The notes beneath the pieces are model-generated. The model did not search any database. It saw only the letters and a program-made list of their open reading frames with translations, and was not told where the DNA came from. The position numbers were made by a program, and so were the translations under genes. From positions 52,371 to 116,370 of the forward strand of contig CACZDN010000017.1 in assembly GCA_902779945.1 (NCBI GenBank): a stretch of DNA of 64,000 nt. Reading direction: 5' to 3'. Below, piece by piece: positions 52,014 through 60,815 of this stretch; position 1 is the first letter of the stretch; every line of letters starts with the position of its first letter. Source of the DNA: Oscillospiraceae bacterium (GTDB lineage: Bacteria > Bacillota > Clostridia > Oscillospirales > Oscillospiraceae).

Positions 52014-54797
52014 TTGAACAGCTTCATGAATAATCTTGCCATTGCCACAATACTGACGCTTGACGGCTATTTGCGCGATCTGAACCGGCAAATGCGGGAG
52101 GTTGAGTCTGAAAAGCGTGTGTCGATTCATCGGGGCGTTATTTTGCATGACGGAAAAAGAAAGATGATCGACATTGCAAATCAGATCATCCGAAATGCAG
52201 ACAAGGCATGTAATACTGAATCCGATTTTGATATAGAGGCAAGTATTGATCTCCTGCTTTGCGGATGCTTATATCATATGATAGATACTTTGCCTGTTTC
52301 GGAATCGGCCAAGGTGTCGTTCTATGATGAGGCTTCCCGAAGTCTTCAACTGAATCGGGAATACAGCGGTGACATGGTTTTTCATCAGGGAGTCGGGGAA
52401 GAACTGCTCGAGGGAGCCGTCAAGCAGTTGCTGAGAACGTATATTGCAGGAGACAGTCACAGCAAAGAGAGCCGCCTTTTTCTCGAGATGGTTCGACTTG
52501 GCAGTGACCTGCTCTTATGTCTGAGCGCAAAAATGAATGAGAGCCATCCCAATGACGGCTTCTCAAACGAAGCATCCCTGTACTTGGCTGAACAAGCGCT
52601 TGCTGCTTGTGAAGATGTAATGCAGGAGATGGAAGAACACGACCTCATGCTGAAATCCGATGTAAATAATACGAGACAGGAAACCGAAAGAGCTGGTGAT
52701 AATATGAATATCGTCACTGAGGAAATGAGCTTGCAGGAACAGGAAAAGATAAAGCTGCGCCAGTATTTTGACGGCAGGATCGTGCGGAAAGACCTTACTA
52801 AAAAGATCAAAGAGGGTGCGAATGTACCGGTCTATGTGTTGGAGTTTCTTCTTGGGCAGTATTGCAGCTCGGACGATGAAGAGGTTATTGCGCAGGGTGT
52901 AAACAGTGTAAAAAAGATCCTTGCGGATAATTTCGTGCGACCGGATGAGGCGGAGAAAGTACTGTCGCGGCTTCGGCAGCGCGGTTCTTATACTGTCATT
53001 GATAAGATAACAATGTCCCTGAATCTGCGTTTTGACGAGTATGAAGCTGAGTTTTCCAATCTGGGAGTCAAGGGCATTCCGATTGATGAGTTTTACGCGG
53101 AAAAATATGATCGACTCCTCTGCGGGGGCATTTGGTGTATTGTCCAATTGGAATACAATACCGAATCTGCTGACAGCGGCATTATTCTCATGGATAAAAA
53201 GGCAAAAAAGCCTCAGACGCTCATTTCCATCAGAAAGCTCACACCGATCCAAATGCCACATGTGGATATCGAAGAGCTGAAACGCGGCAGAAAAGCTTTC
53301 ACAAAAGAAGAGTGGATAGATGTTATGTTGCGTTCAATCGGCATGGAACCTGACAGGCTGACAGAACGCGAGAAATGGCTGCTGCTATGTCGTATGTTGC
53401 CTTTGGTGGAGAACAATTTCAATCTCTGCGAACTTGGACCCAGAAGCACAGGAAAATCTCACCTGTTCAAGGAGATTTCGCCAAACAGCATCTTGGTTTC
53501 CGGCGGTCAGACAACCGTTGCGAATCTGTTTTACAATATGGCCCGGAAAACAGTTGGCCTTGTAGGCCTTTGGGACTGTGTGGCGTTCGATGAAGTCGCT
53601 GGAATCAACTTCAAGGATAAAGATGGCATTCAAATCATGAAGGACTATATGGCTTCTGGCTCATTTGCTCGGGGTAAGGAAGAGAAAGCTGCTTCCGCCT
53701 CCATGGTTTTCGTCGGAAATATCAATCAGAGCGTGGATGTTCTGCTGAAAACTTCCAGCCTTTTTGACCCGTTCCCACCTGAAATGGGAACAGACACCGC
53801 GTTTCTGGATCGTATGCATTGCTATCTTCCTGGCTGGGAGATTCCGAAGTTCCGTCCGGAACACTTTACAGATGGTTACGGTTTCATCACCGACTACCTC
53901 GCAGAATTTCTGCGTGAGCTGCGTAAGGAGCAGCATGGTGATGCTCTGGATCAGTATTTTAAGCTGGGGAAAAACCTCAATCAGAGAGATACTATCGCAG
54001 TCAGAAAAATGGTTGGCGGTATGGTTAAACTTCTTTACCCGGATAGTGTATATACAAAAGAGCAACTCGAGGAGATTTTGAAACTGGCCCTTGAAATGCG
54101 CCGCCGTGTAAAAGAGCAGTTGAAAAAACTAGGCGGTATGGAGTTCTATGATGTAAACTTCTCATATATAGATCAGGATACCTTTGAAGAACACTTTGTG
54201 TCGGTTCCTGAGCAGGGCGGAGGAAAGCTGATCCCGGAGGGTATGGGAAATTCTGGTCAGGTTTATACAATCGGCCAGGGGAAAAGTGGCATGATTGGTG
54301 TCTTTCGTCTGGAAGCACAGATGCTGCCGGGGAATGGGAGGTTTGACCGTACCGGTATCGGCTCGGACAGGGAGGCGCGGGAAGCAACCAATACGGCTTT
54401 CCACTATTTGAAAGCAAACGGAAATCGAATCAGCGCTTCCATCAGTACCACATCGAAGGACTATATTATCAATTATCAAGATCTGCAAGGGATCGGAATG
54501 ACCTCCAGACTGGCGTTGCCAACCTTGATATCCCTGTGCTCGATTGCTCTTGGCAAACCTTTGCTGAGTTCCATGGCGGTCCTCGGCGAAATCAGTATCA
54601 GCGGAACCATGATTAAGGCAGAGGAACTTGCCAACACCTTGCAGGTCTGCCTAGACAGCGGGGCAAAGAAAGTCCTTCTCCCGATCACCTCCGCGGCAGA
54701 TCTCGGCACTGTTCCACCGGAGCTTATCGGTTGCTTTAACTTGATCTTCTACAATAGCGCTGAAGACGCAATTTTTAAGGCTCTGGGTGTCGAGTGA
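52014..54797 (+). CDS. brxL: BREX ATPase/Lon-like protein BrxL with N-terminal extension
   Basis: 927 residues; usual BrxL is about 680. From about residue 240 (LRQYFDGRIVRKDLTKKI) it is a standard BrxL: Walker A GPRSTGKS (about 475-482), Walker B-like VAFDEVAG (about 522), and the C-terminal Lon-like domain with ANTLQVCLDSGAKKVLLP. The Ser-Lys dyad of Lon is not obvious. Residues 1-230 are an extra helical domain (DGYLRDLNRQMREVE ... LLLCGCLYHMIDTL) I do not recognise. The TTG start is 8 nt after AAGGAGGG; an internal ATG at 52704 (residue 231) could give the short form. Confidence 0.93.
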   Translation: MNSFMNNLAIATILTLDGYLRDLNRQMREVESEKRVSIHRGVILHDGKRKMIDIANQIIRNADKACNTESDFDIEASIDLLLCGCLYHMIDTLPVSESAKVSFYDEASRSLQLNREYSGDMVFHQGVGEELLEGAVKQLLRTYIAGDSHSKESRLFLEMVRLGSDLLLCLSAKMNESHPNDGFSNEASLYLAEQALAACEDVMQEMEEHDLMLKSDVNNTRQETERAGDNMNIVTEEMSLQEQEKIKLRQYFDGRIVRKDLTKKIKEGANVPVYVLEFLLGQYCSSDDEEVIAQGVNSVKKILADNFVRPDEAEKVLSRLRQRGSYTVIDKITMSLNLRFDEYEAEFSNLGVKGIPIDEFYAEKYDRLLCGGIWCIVQLEYNTESADSGIILMDKKAKKPQTLISIRKLTPIQMPHVDIEELKRGRKAFTKEEWIDVMLRSIGMEPDRLTEREKWLLLCRMLPLVENNFNLCELGPRSTGKSHLFKEISPNSILVSGGQTTVANLFYNMARKTVGLVGLWDCVAFDEVAGINFKDKDGIQIMKDYMASGSFARGKEEKAASASMVFVGNINQSVDVLLKTSSLFDPFPPEMGTDTAFLDRMHCYLPGWEIPKFRPEHFTDGYGFITDYLAEFLRELRKEQHGDALDQYFKLGKNLNQRDTIAVRKMVGGMVKLLYPDSVYTKEQLEEILKLALEMRRRVKEQLKKLGGMEFYDVNFSYIDQDTFEEHFVSVPEQGGGKLIPEGMGNSGQVYTIGQGKSGMIGVFRLEAQMLPGNGRFDRTGIGSDREAREATNTAFHYLKANGNRISASISTTSKDYIINYQDLQGIGMTSRLALPTLISLCSIALGKPLLSSMAVLGEISISGTMIKAEELANTLQVCLDSGAKKVLLPITSAADLGTVPPELIGCFNLIFYNSAEDAIFKALGVE

Positions 54798-54906
54798 GTT
54801 CTGGACAAAGAGATTACAGGATGAAAGCTGGCAATCCACGATTATCAACTGTACAAATTAGAAATCTTGGGGAGACTATCAATGGAGAAAAGGGTCGAGT
54901 AAAGTA

Positions 54907-54935
54907 TTGATTAATGTGGAATAGTGTACTATACT
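54907..54935 (+). promoter_or_regulatory. Promoter of the post-BREX island
   Basis: TTGATT (54907-54912), 17-bp spacer, TATACT (54930-54935), 33 bp before the next start. The genes after brxL can therefore be expressed independently of BREX. Confidence 0.65.
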
Positions 54936-54967
54936 ATTTATTAAATTAGATAGAAAGGACACTGCAT

Positions 54968-56110
54968 ATGGATAGCATGGCCTTGGCTTATAAGCCAAAA
55001 CCCGGGAAACCCAGCACCCCGAATGATTCCTTCTCTGTCAAAGTAAATATTAACTTATGGACACAATGCGGCTGGGAGAGTGAACTCCCTGTGCTGGATA
55101 TTGGCTTGATGCTATACAATCTATCACTTGTCGATGAACTACGACTTTACTTTCCGTTTGAACTAAATGTGGAAGAAATCACTGACTTATGTGATTTGCT
55201 TGCCCATGACAATGACTTAACCGGAGCAGTCTTTAACGAACCATATTCCATACACATTGACCCAAGCGCACCAAAGAAAGCACGGGTCGAACTTGTCCCC
55301 GGGCAGAATCCGCCGAAAAAGTCGGATTCACCCTTCGTTTTATATAGTCTTGATCCGAAAAATGATATAAAGTTAGAGACATTTACAGGAAATACGGCAG
55401 GAGTAGACGTAAAAGGAACCTTTGCAAATATCAGTGTCGCATCAATTGTTGATGAGAAGGTAGCAGGCACGACTACAAAGAAAACAAATTATTATCTTAG
55501 ATTCCGTATCCAATCTCCACAGTTAGCTAACTGCGTGAGAGAATACAAAGCTCCAAACCGTTTCTTTGAAACAATTGTAAACTCTACCTATATGGTGGAA
55601 CTCCGTTTTAATAACACCCGTAGCATGAATTGTACTTTGGTCGAAAAGTTAACATCACGAGATGGATATCAGCTTGCCCCGATTCAAAGCTTACATATGC
55701 TTTTGATGACAAAAGTATATGTTGATGTAGACTCGTCATCTTTTAAGTCTTCCCGGGCAATAGAAGAAAACATTTGGAATAAATATGTTGAAGAAATATC
55801 TGGGAAGAAACCGCCAAAAGATATTATCGCTTATCATGCAAAATCAAGCTCTGAAGATGTTGCTTCTGGAATCGGCTCTTGGGAGTTTTTCGCTAGGATG
55901 AAAGCAGGAAAATTTAGCATTCAGGACATTATTCCGTATATTTTATTATTAGCTATTTTTTCAATCTCATTTAATGTTTTGACAGACATCGTTTTATATT
56001 TTCTTTCAGAGCTGTTTCCTGCAATAAATCTCATATGGAAAAAGATCCTGGTTGTCGTTTTGGGGGCTGTAATTATATGGATTGCTCTACGTCAACAGGG
56101 AAAAAAGTAG
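54968..56110 (+). CDS. Unknown protein with C-terminal membrane anchor
   Basis: 380 residues. The first 310 are soluble and beta-rich (FSVKVNINLWTQCGWESELP, VLDIGLMLYNLSLVDELRLY) without a known domain. Two to three hydrophobic segments follow (about 318-340 and 350-374: YILLLAIFSISFNVL, ILVVVLGAVIIWIAL). There is no signal peptide, so the large domain faces the cytoplasm. Own promoter, AT-rich codons. A cytoplasmic sensor with a C-terminal membrane anchor next to a defence locus recalls abortive-infection effectors, but no motif supports that directly. Confidence 0.75.
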   Translation: MDSMALAYKPKPGKPSTPNDSFSVKVNINLWTQCGWESELPVLDIGLMLYNLSLVDELRLYFPFELNVEEITDLCDLLAHDNDLTGAVFNEPYSIHIDPSAPKKARVELVPGQNPPKKSDSPFVLYSLDPKNDIKLETFTGNTAGVDVKGTFANISVASIVDEKVAGTTTKKTNYYLRFRIQSPQLANCVREYKAPNRFFETIVNSTYMVELRFNNTRSMNCTLVEKLTSRDGYQLAPIQSLHMLLMTKVYVDVDSSSFKSSRAIEENIWNKYVEEISGKKPPKDIIAYHAKSSSEDVASGIGSWEFFARMKAGKFSIQDIIPYILLLAIFSISFNVLTDIVLYFLSELFPAINLIWKKILVVVLGAVIIWIALRQQGKK

Positions 56111-56161
56111 TATCAAGAGCATAGTGTAATAACATATGATGCAGCGGAAGGGGAGTACTTT

Positions 56162-56641
56162 ATGGAACTGAGGGAACTAAAAGAATCAAATAAAAGTTGC
56201 ATTTTTCACGTATATTCTGTATTGAAACACCTTGAATTTGAATATCCAGGATTTAAGCAGTGGTTTTTTGCGAAAGTTGTTCCTGGTATTGCTGAAGGCA
56301 CAAGACGTATTTTTGTCGTTTTAGACGGTGATACAATAGCTGCAACACTTATTCTGAAGGACTCTGATGAGAAAAAAATATGCACGCTCCGTGTTTCAGA
56401 AAAATACCGTAATAAGGGAATTGGGGCACAGCTTCTAGTGTTAGCTTGTCATGAGTTACGCACTGCTTTCCCGCTAGTTACTGTACCCGAGTCACATATT
56501 TCGGATTTTGCTCGCCTTTTCCAAAAATATCATTTTAGCCTTCAAAAAGTATACCCTGATTATTACACTCAAAACTCTATTGAGTATTGTTTCAATGGGG
56601 TATTGAATGAAGATGAGGGAAACAATCATTGCTGCGCTTGA
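56162..56641 (+). CDS. GNAT-family N-acetyltransferase
   Basis: 159 residues. The GNAT fold is indicated by FVVLDGDTIAATLIL (strands 2-4) and CTLRVSEKYRNKGIGAQLL (strand 4 and the acetyl-CoA loop RNKGIGA, a variant Q/RxxGxG/A). A glutamate-rich N terminus and C-terminal FNGVLNEDEG complete it. Substrate unknown. It could be the acetylating toxin type, but no antitoxin gene is adjacent. Start behind GGAAGGGGAG. Confidence 0.82.
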   Translation: MELRELKESNKSCIFHVYSVLKHLEFEYPGFKQWFFAKVVPGIAEGTRRIFVVLDGDTIAATLILKDSDEKKICTLRVSEKYRNKGIGAQLLVLACHELRTAFPLVTVPESHISDFARLFQKYHFSLQKVYPDYYTQNSIEYCFNGVLNEDEGNNHCCA

Positions 56642-56828
56642 TGTATGCGCAATTCTCATTTTGTTTCAAGAATAGTATATAATACTTCTTCATGATTAAG
56701 AAATTTTGGGGCAAAACCTTTATTAACGGTTCTTACAGGGGACTATCATATGAAGATAGCCCCCTGTTTAAGTACCATTCTGTTGCTTATCCAGCAATGA
56801 GAATATTGGCGTTAGGAGAGGGAATCTA

Positions 56829-57350
56829 TTGGGTACAGTTTTCTTCGCTGGAATATATGGAGTCGGTAAAAGTACCGTAATTGACAAAATTTCAAATATG
56901 ACTGGCGTCAGAGCTTACTCTGCTGGGGATTTGATAAGCGAGAAGAATGGAGAATTATACGGCGCTAATAAAGGAGTTTCCAATAAAGATCACAATCAAA
57001 GAATACTAATTCAACGTGTTGCGGAACTGCTGGAAAGAAATAAGAAGATCCTTCTTGCCGGCCATTTCTGCATAATCAACAAATTAGGGAAAATAGAGGA
57101 ACTACCGAGCTACGTATTTGATGAAATCAGTCTGGAAAAGATAATCCTATTAGAAGCTCCAGCGGAAACGATAATTACACATTTAAACGTGCGCGACGGT
57201 AAATGCTATTCACAAGATTTGATTCAGTCCATGCTTATTACAGAAAGAGAAGCAGCACAGGACGCATCGGAGCGGTTAGGCATCCCGTTGATCAAGTATG
57301 AGATGCAGTATTCAGAAGCAGATGAAACATTTCTTATAGACCAGATTTAA
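56829..57350 (+). CDS. P-loop nucleotide kinase-like protein, TTG start
   Basis: 173 residues. Walker A GIYGVGKST (about 8-16) begins an adenylate-kinase-like fold; KKILLAGHFCI is a probable Walker B region and the protein ends in YSEADETFLIDQI. The TTG at 56829 is used because GGAGAGGG precedes it and no ATG gives the P-loop strand. Probably a small-molecule kinase or ATPase acting with the ASCH protein 67 bp downstream; such pairs are common in mobile islands. Confidence 0.75.
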   Translation: MGTVFFAGIYGVGKSTVIDKISNMTGVRAYSAGDLISEKNGELYGANKGVSNKDHNQRILIQRVAELLERNKKILLAGHFCIINKLGKIEELPSYVFDEISLEKIILLEAPAETIITHLNVRDGKCYSQDLIQSMLITEREAAQDASERLGIPLIKYEMQYSEADETFLIDQI

Positions 57351-57417
57351 AATGTGAAGGTAGTCGGCAGAATTAATAAAGTGTATGTAGTGCCACTCCT
57401 TAAAGGAGAAATGGAAA

Positions 57418-57792
57418 ATGTGTAAGTTACTAATGTCAATTAATCCTAAGCATGTGGAAAACATTCTATCCGGTGAGAAACGGTATGAATTTAGAAAAAC
57501 CAGGTGCAAGGAACATGTTGACACGATCTTGATTTATTCAACCTCACCAGTAATGAAAATTGTCGGTGAAGTGGAAGTAAAAGGAATCATTAAGGACTCA
57601 CCAAACGCTGTTTGGAGTAAAACCGCTTCTGCTGCTGGAATAGATAAGAGCTTTTTCGATAAATACTATGCTGGAAGATCGTTCGCTGTGGCATATGTCT
57701 TAGGAAAAGTACATCGTTTTAAAACGCCGCAAACACTTGAATATTATGGGATTAAGTCTGCTCCACAATCTTATGTTTATATTCGGAATTGA
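57418..57792 (+). CDS. ASCH/PUA-like domain protein
   Basis: 124 residues. LLMSINPKHVENILSGEKRYEFRK is the ASCH-domain opening, followed by ILIYSTSPVMKIVGEVEV and the closing AVAYVLGKVHRFKTP. ASCH domains bind RNA or modified nucleosides, and some have amidohydrolase or ribonuclease activity. Start behind AAAGGAG. Follows the P-loop kinase; the two may handle a modified nucleotide. Real function unproven. Confidence 0.85.
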   Translation: MCKLLMSINPKHVENILSGEKRYEFRKTRCKEHVDTILIYSTSPVMKIVGEVEVKGIIKDSPNAVWSKTASAAGIDKSFFDKYYAGRSFAVAYVLGKVHRFKTPQTLEYYGIKSAPQSYVYIRN

Positions 57793-57840
57793 AAAACAGC
57801 TTTTATATCCTCTTTCCATTCCATTTTATGGGAGGTCCTT

Positions 57841-59256
57841 ATGCTTGACAGACTGATCGCCGAGGCGACGGATATTGATTTCAAGGTCGCTTTGGAAGAG
57901 AAAAAACCGAAAAGCTGGCTCAAGAGCGTCAGCGCTTTTGCCAATGGCATCGGCGGGGTGCTGCTGTTCGGCGTGGATAATGACCGGAACATTGTCGGCC
58001 TTGAGCACCCGCAGGAGGACGCGGAGACAATAAGCCGCCTGATTAAAGAACGCATCACGCCGCTGCCGCAGTTTGTCCTTCGCGGCATAGAGGAAAAGGA
58101 CAAGGCACTCCTTGCGCTGGAAGTTGCAGCTGGGAGATCAACGCCCTATTACTACAAGGCGGATGGCGTGACGGAGGCATATATCCGCGTTGGGAATGAG
58201 AGCATCCCCGCGCCGGACTATGTGCTTAATGAGCTGATCCTGAAAGGCACAAATCGCTCCTTTGACGCGCTGGTAACTGACGAGCGTAAGGAGGATTACA
58301 GCTTTACGCTGCTGGAGGCCACCTACCGCGAGCGGACAGGACTGCGCTTCGAGCCCTCGGATTACTTTTCCTTTGGCCTCACGGACAAGAATGGGTTTCT
58401 CACCAATGCGGGCCGCCTGCTGGCCGACCAGCATATCGTGTATAACTCCCGTATCTTTTGTACCCGCTGGAACGGGCTCGAAAAGGGCTCCATCTTTGAC
58501 GATGCGCTGGATGACAAAGAATTTGAGGGGAACCTGATTTATCTGCTGCAAAACGGCAGTGATTTCATCCGCAACAATTCTAAGGTGCGCTTTGAGAAGA
58601 AAGCTCAGTACCGTGTAGACAAGCCTGATTATGCAGATCGCGCCGTGACTGAGGCGCTGGTCAATGCCCTGATCCACCGGGACTATATTGTGCGCGGCAG
58701 TGAGATCCACATTGATATGTACGACGACCGGCTGGAGATTCAGTCGCCGGGCGGCATGTTCGAGGGGAAGCCTATTCAGGACTGCAACATCAACACGGTC
58801 GGCTCTGTACGCCGCAATCCCGTGATCGCTGATCTGTTCCACCGTATGAAATTCATGGAGCGCCGCGGAAGTGGTCTGCGCAAAATCGTCAACGAGACGG
58901 AAAAGCTCCCCGGTTACAACAAGGAGCTACACCCTGAATTCCATTCCTCCGGTACTGATTTTCGTGTTGTGCTGAAAAACGTGAACTACAACTTGGTCAC
59001 TGGTGACCAAGATAGTGACCAAGACGGTGATCAAGTTAATGACCAAGTCTTTTCTGTCGAGGCCAAACGAGACTTGCTGATAGACTTTTGCGAAAATCCC
59101 CGCACCAGGGAAGAAATGATGGAATACGTTACTGTCGCGAGTAAGCGATATTTTAGGGAAAACTACATTCGTCCGCTGCTTGACGCGGGAAAGCTCAAAA
59201 TGACCATTCCTGATAAGCCTAACAGTAAGAACCAAAAGTATGTAAAAACCGACTAA
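57841..59256 (+). CDS. AlbA_2-domain regulator with C-terminal ATPase and winged helix
   Basis: 471 residues. N-terminal AlbA_2/Schlafen-type domain: DFKVALEEKKPKSWLKSV with SAFANGIGGVLLFGVD (about 30-50). A GHKL-type ATPase-like region follows (ADRAVTEALVNALIHRDY, then GSGLRKIVNE). A Gly/Asp/Gln linker (about 386-398, encoded by imperfect GTGACCAAG repeats) and a winged helix close the protein. Usually annotated as an ATP-binding transcriptional regulator. Its role in the element is unknown; it follows the ASCH gene and may regulate it. GC content is higher than in the preceding genes. Confidence 0.87.
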   Translation: MLDRLIAEATDIDFKVALEEKKPKSWLKSVSAFANGIGGVLLFGVDNDRNIVGLEHPQEDAETISRLIKERITPLPQFVLRGIEEKDKALLALEVAAGRSTPYYYKADGVTEAYIRVGNESIPAPDYVLNELILKGTNRSFDALVTDERKEDYSFTLLEATYRERTGLRFEPSDYFSFGLTDKNGFLTNAGRLLADQHIVYNSRIFCTRWNGLEKGSIFDDALDDKEFEGNLIYLLQNGSDFIRNNSKVRFEKKAQYRVDKPDYADRAVTEALVNALIHRDYIVRGSEIHIDMYDDRLEIQSPGGMFEGKPIQDCNINTVGSVRRNPVIADLFHRMKFMERRGSGLRKIVNETEKLPGYNKELHPEFHSSGTDFRVVLKNVNYNLVTGDQDSDQDGDQVNDQVFSVEAKRDLLIDFCENPRTREEMMEYVTVASKRYFRENYIRPLLDAGKLKMTIPDKPNSKNQKYVKTD

Positions 59257-59268
59257 AAATACAAAAAG

Positions 59269-59320
59269 GCCCGGAATCACTGTACGCCATTATCGGGCGG
59301 CGCAAGTGATTCCGGGCGTC
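59269..59320. terminator. Hairpin terminator between convergent genes
   Basis: GCCCGGAATCACT (59269-59281) and AGTGATTCCGGGC (59305-59317) form a 13-bp perfect stem between the AlbA regulator (+) and the small DUF6061-like gene (-). Confidence 0.7.
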
Positions 59321-59326
59321 CTTCCA

Positions 59327-59572
59327 CTAATCAAGATAAGTTTTCTGCGTTACCGTTCGCAGGTATTCCTCCACATCTCCGGTCAGGACAAGATCTGCAT
59401 AGGCAAGAGGATCGTTGTAGATCAGATAATCCAACTCGGTGATATGGCTGAGGCAGCATGCGTATTCGTTTTCTACGGCGAGGCAGTCAATAGCGATCAT
59501 GCTGCCGTCAGAATAACACAACTCAACGCAGGCCGTATCCATGTTATATTCACACTTTATCAATTTATTCAT
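59327..59572 (-). CDS. Small conserved protein of mobile elements (DUF6061-like)
   Basis: 81 residues, starting MNKLIKCEYNMDTACVEL and ending TVTQKTYLD. I associate this with the DUF6061 family common in clostridial elements, from memory only. No DNA-binding or catalytic motif is evident. Start at 59572 behind GAGAGG. It is the last gene of element 1 before the right arm repeats and attR. Confidence 0.7.
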   Translation of the reverse strand: MNKLIKCEYNMDTACVELCYSDGSMIAIDCLAVENEYACCLSHITELDYLIYNDPLAYADLVLTGDVEEYLRTVTQKTYLD

Positions 59573-59656
59573 TTTGAAACCTCTCAAATTTTCCAGAACT
59601 TTTTGAGGCCATTTTCGACACCATTTTCGTCATATCAGGCACTTTAAAAACTCACG

Positions 59657-59675
59657 TTGGTGTAAAATTGGTGTA
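59657..59675. promoter_or_regulatory. Putative integrase arm-binding repeats, right end of element 1
   Basis: TTGGTGTA at 59657-59664 and 59668-59675, matching the three octamers at the left end (27403-27462). Supports a single integrase acting on both ends of element 1. Confidence 0.6.
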
Positions 59676-59731
59676 CTTTTGAAAAACAGAGCTCAAAACC
59701 CCAGTGTTTTCAAGGCTTTGCGGGTTTTGTA

Positions 59732-59757
59732 CAGATATTGCCGTGGCACACAAAAAG
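59732..59757. other. Attachment site between element 1 and element 2
   Basis: A 26-bp exact copy of 27304-27329. It is the right end of element 1 and the left end of element 2. On the minus strand it is preceded by AGGAGG and a TTG codon in frame with the phosphatase P-loop, so element 2's end can supply a start for the target gene. Confidence 0.9.
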
Positions 59758-59989
59758 TATCTTAGTCAAATGCGATCAGCCTCCTGAAAAGCCGGTTTCT
59801 GCCGCAGTTTGCCGCGATTTGCCGGGCAGAAAGACTTGTGAATAATCTGTGACTTAAGTCACGGAAAAAGCAAAATACGGCAAAATGCGGCAAGTCAATG
59901 CCGTCAATGGTAGTCAAATGGTAGTAAAAATCGGGGCGGGGTGGGTTACTACCGTCGGGTGAAGGGGAAAACCAGATAGATAAACTAGG
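59738..59989. repeat. Left-end repeat of element 2 (copy 1)
   Basis: About 250 bp nearly identical to 63136-63380. It contains the att core, the AGGAGG/TTG start region on the minus strand, repeated TTTGCCG(C/G)-type motifs, and two ATGGTAGT octamers (59907-59914, 59918-59925) that differ from the TTGGTGTA arms of element 1. An 80-codon minus-strand frame across it is probably not a real gene. Confidence 0.85.
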
Positions 59990-59991
59990 GT

Positions 59992-60657
59992 TTATACAAT
60001 CCAATGCTCTACATCCTCTGCCCCGGCAAATCTTTTAAATGCATTTCCTGCTTCACTGAGCAGTGCGTCAAGATCAATGTCATTCTCAAAACAGTAGATT
60101 ACGACAAGAGTGTCAGCTGCAGAGTCTGTGACCATCGCCCGTGTGGAATCAGACATGGAAGACCCGAAGATTCCATCATCATCTGCCAATACGAGCATGT
60201 TTTCCATATCCAGAAAATCCTTGCCAATACCGGTATAGCCCTCACCGTGTTCAGCTTTGCGCAGTCTGATCGCTCCATGAACCTGATTAAGATCATATGA
60301 ACCGACAGACAATCCGCTTTTCACAGAAATGAGATTGTTCACATCGACTACTGAATTGATATGATACAATTCATCACCACGGCGAACTCGGCGAATCAAA
60401 GATTCGGATGATACTCGGTACCTGCCGGGGTTTCTGCCAAAAGCCTTGTATGCGGCACGACTTCCCTTTATTCCAGGGATCTCGCTCCATTCTTTTCCTT
60501 CAATTCTGCTTCTCACCTGCGGCAGAACTTCCGTATTCATATAATCCCAGAAATGGTCATCCGACGCATTCACATCTGCATGGAATCGTAAGAGCCCAAG
60601 TCGGATATCCGAATATACGCTGAACAGATTTTTGTCGATAGATACATCGTACTTCAT
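59992..60657 (-). CDS. B3/B4-domain protein (PheT-related tRNA-editing fold)
   Basis: 221 residues. The segments IPGIKGSRAAYKAFGRNPGRY, SLIRRVRRGDELYHINSVVD and SGLSVGSYDLNQVHG are the B3/B4 fold of phenylalanyl-tRNA synthetase beta, found alone in COG3382-type proteins. In PheRS this fold edits mischarged tRNA; stand-alone proteins may hydrolyse or bind aminoacyl-tRNA or a related ligand. Start behind GGGAG. First cargo gene from the left end of element 2, with its own promoter (60726-60754). Confidence 0.88.
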   Translation of the reverse strand: MKYDVSIDKNLFSVYSDIRLGLLRFHADVNASDDHFWDYMNTEVLPQVRSRIEGKEWSEIPGIKGSRAAYKAFGRNPGRYRVSSESLIRRVRRGDELYHINSVVDVNNLISVKSGLSVGSYDLNQVHGAIRLRKAEHGEGYTGIGKDFLDMENMLVLADDDGIFGSSMSDSTRAMVTDSAADTLVVIYCFENDIDLDALLSEAGNAFKRFAGAEDVEHWIV

Positions 60658-60725
60658 TTGTATAAGCTCCCACTAAATCACAACATGCCGGGATCTCCAG
60701 TCGCACCCGCTAAATTTAGTAGTTT

Positions 60726-60754
60726 ATTATACACCATCACCACGGATTTTTCCA
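60726..60754 (-). promoter_or_regulatory. Promoter of the B3/B4-domain gene
   Basis: Minus strand TGGAAA (60749-60754), 17-bp spacer, TATAAT (60726-60731), about 70 bp before the start. Confidence 0.5.
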
Positions 60755-60757
60755 CTA

Positions 60758-60797
60758 TAAAAAAACGGCACCGGGGTTCACTTTAGAAACCCGGCGC
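60758..60797 (-). terminator. Terminator of the PepSY operon
   Basis: GGCGCCGGGTTTC pairs with GAACCCCGGTGCC on the minus strand (mismatch and bulge), followed by GTTTTTTTATAG, 18 bp after the stop of the lipoprotein gene. Confidence 0.75.
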
Positions 60798-60815
60798 CTC
60801 AGTTCCTCTTTTTTA

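Noticed and set aside
56692-56880. Plus-strand 62-codon frame overlapping the P-loop kinase start
   Set aside because: It overlaps the ribosome-binding site and start of a gene with a clear Walker A motif and has no recognisable content.
27304-59757. Element 1 as a complete conjugative element (ICE) or prophage
   Set aside because: No coupling protein, VirB4-like ATPase, or phage structural genes are visible; only a MobV relaxase.
59762-60004. 80-codon minus-strand frame in the element 2 left end (and its 74-codon twin at 63160-63384)
   Set aside because: No ribosome-binding site, and it covers att and arm-repeat DNA. Similarity between the two only reflects the DNA repeat.
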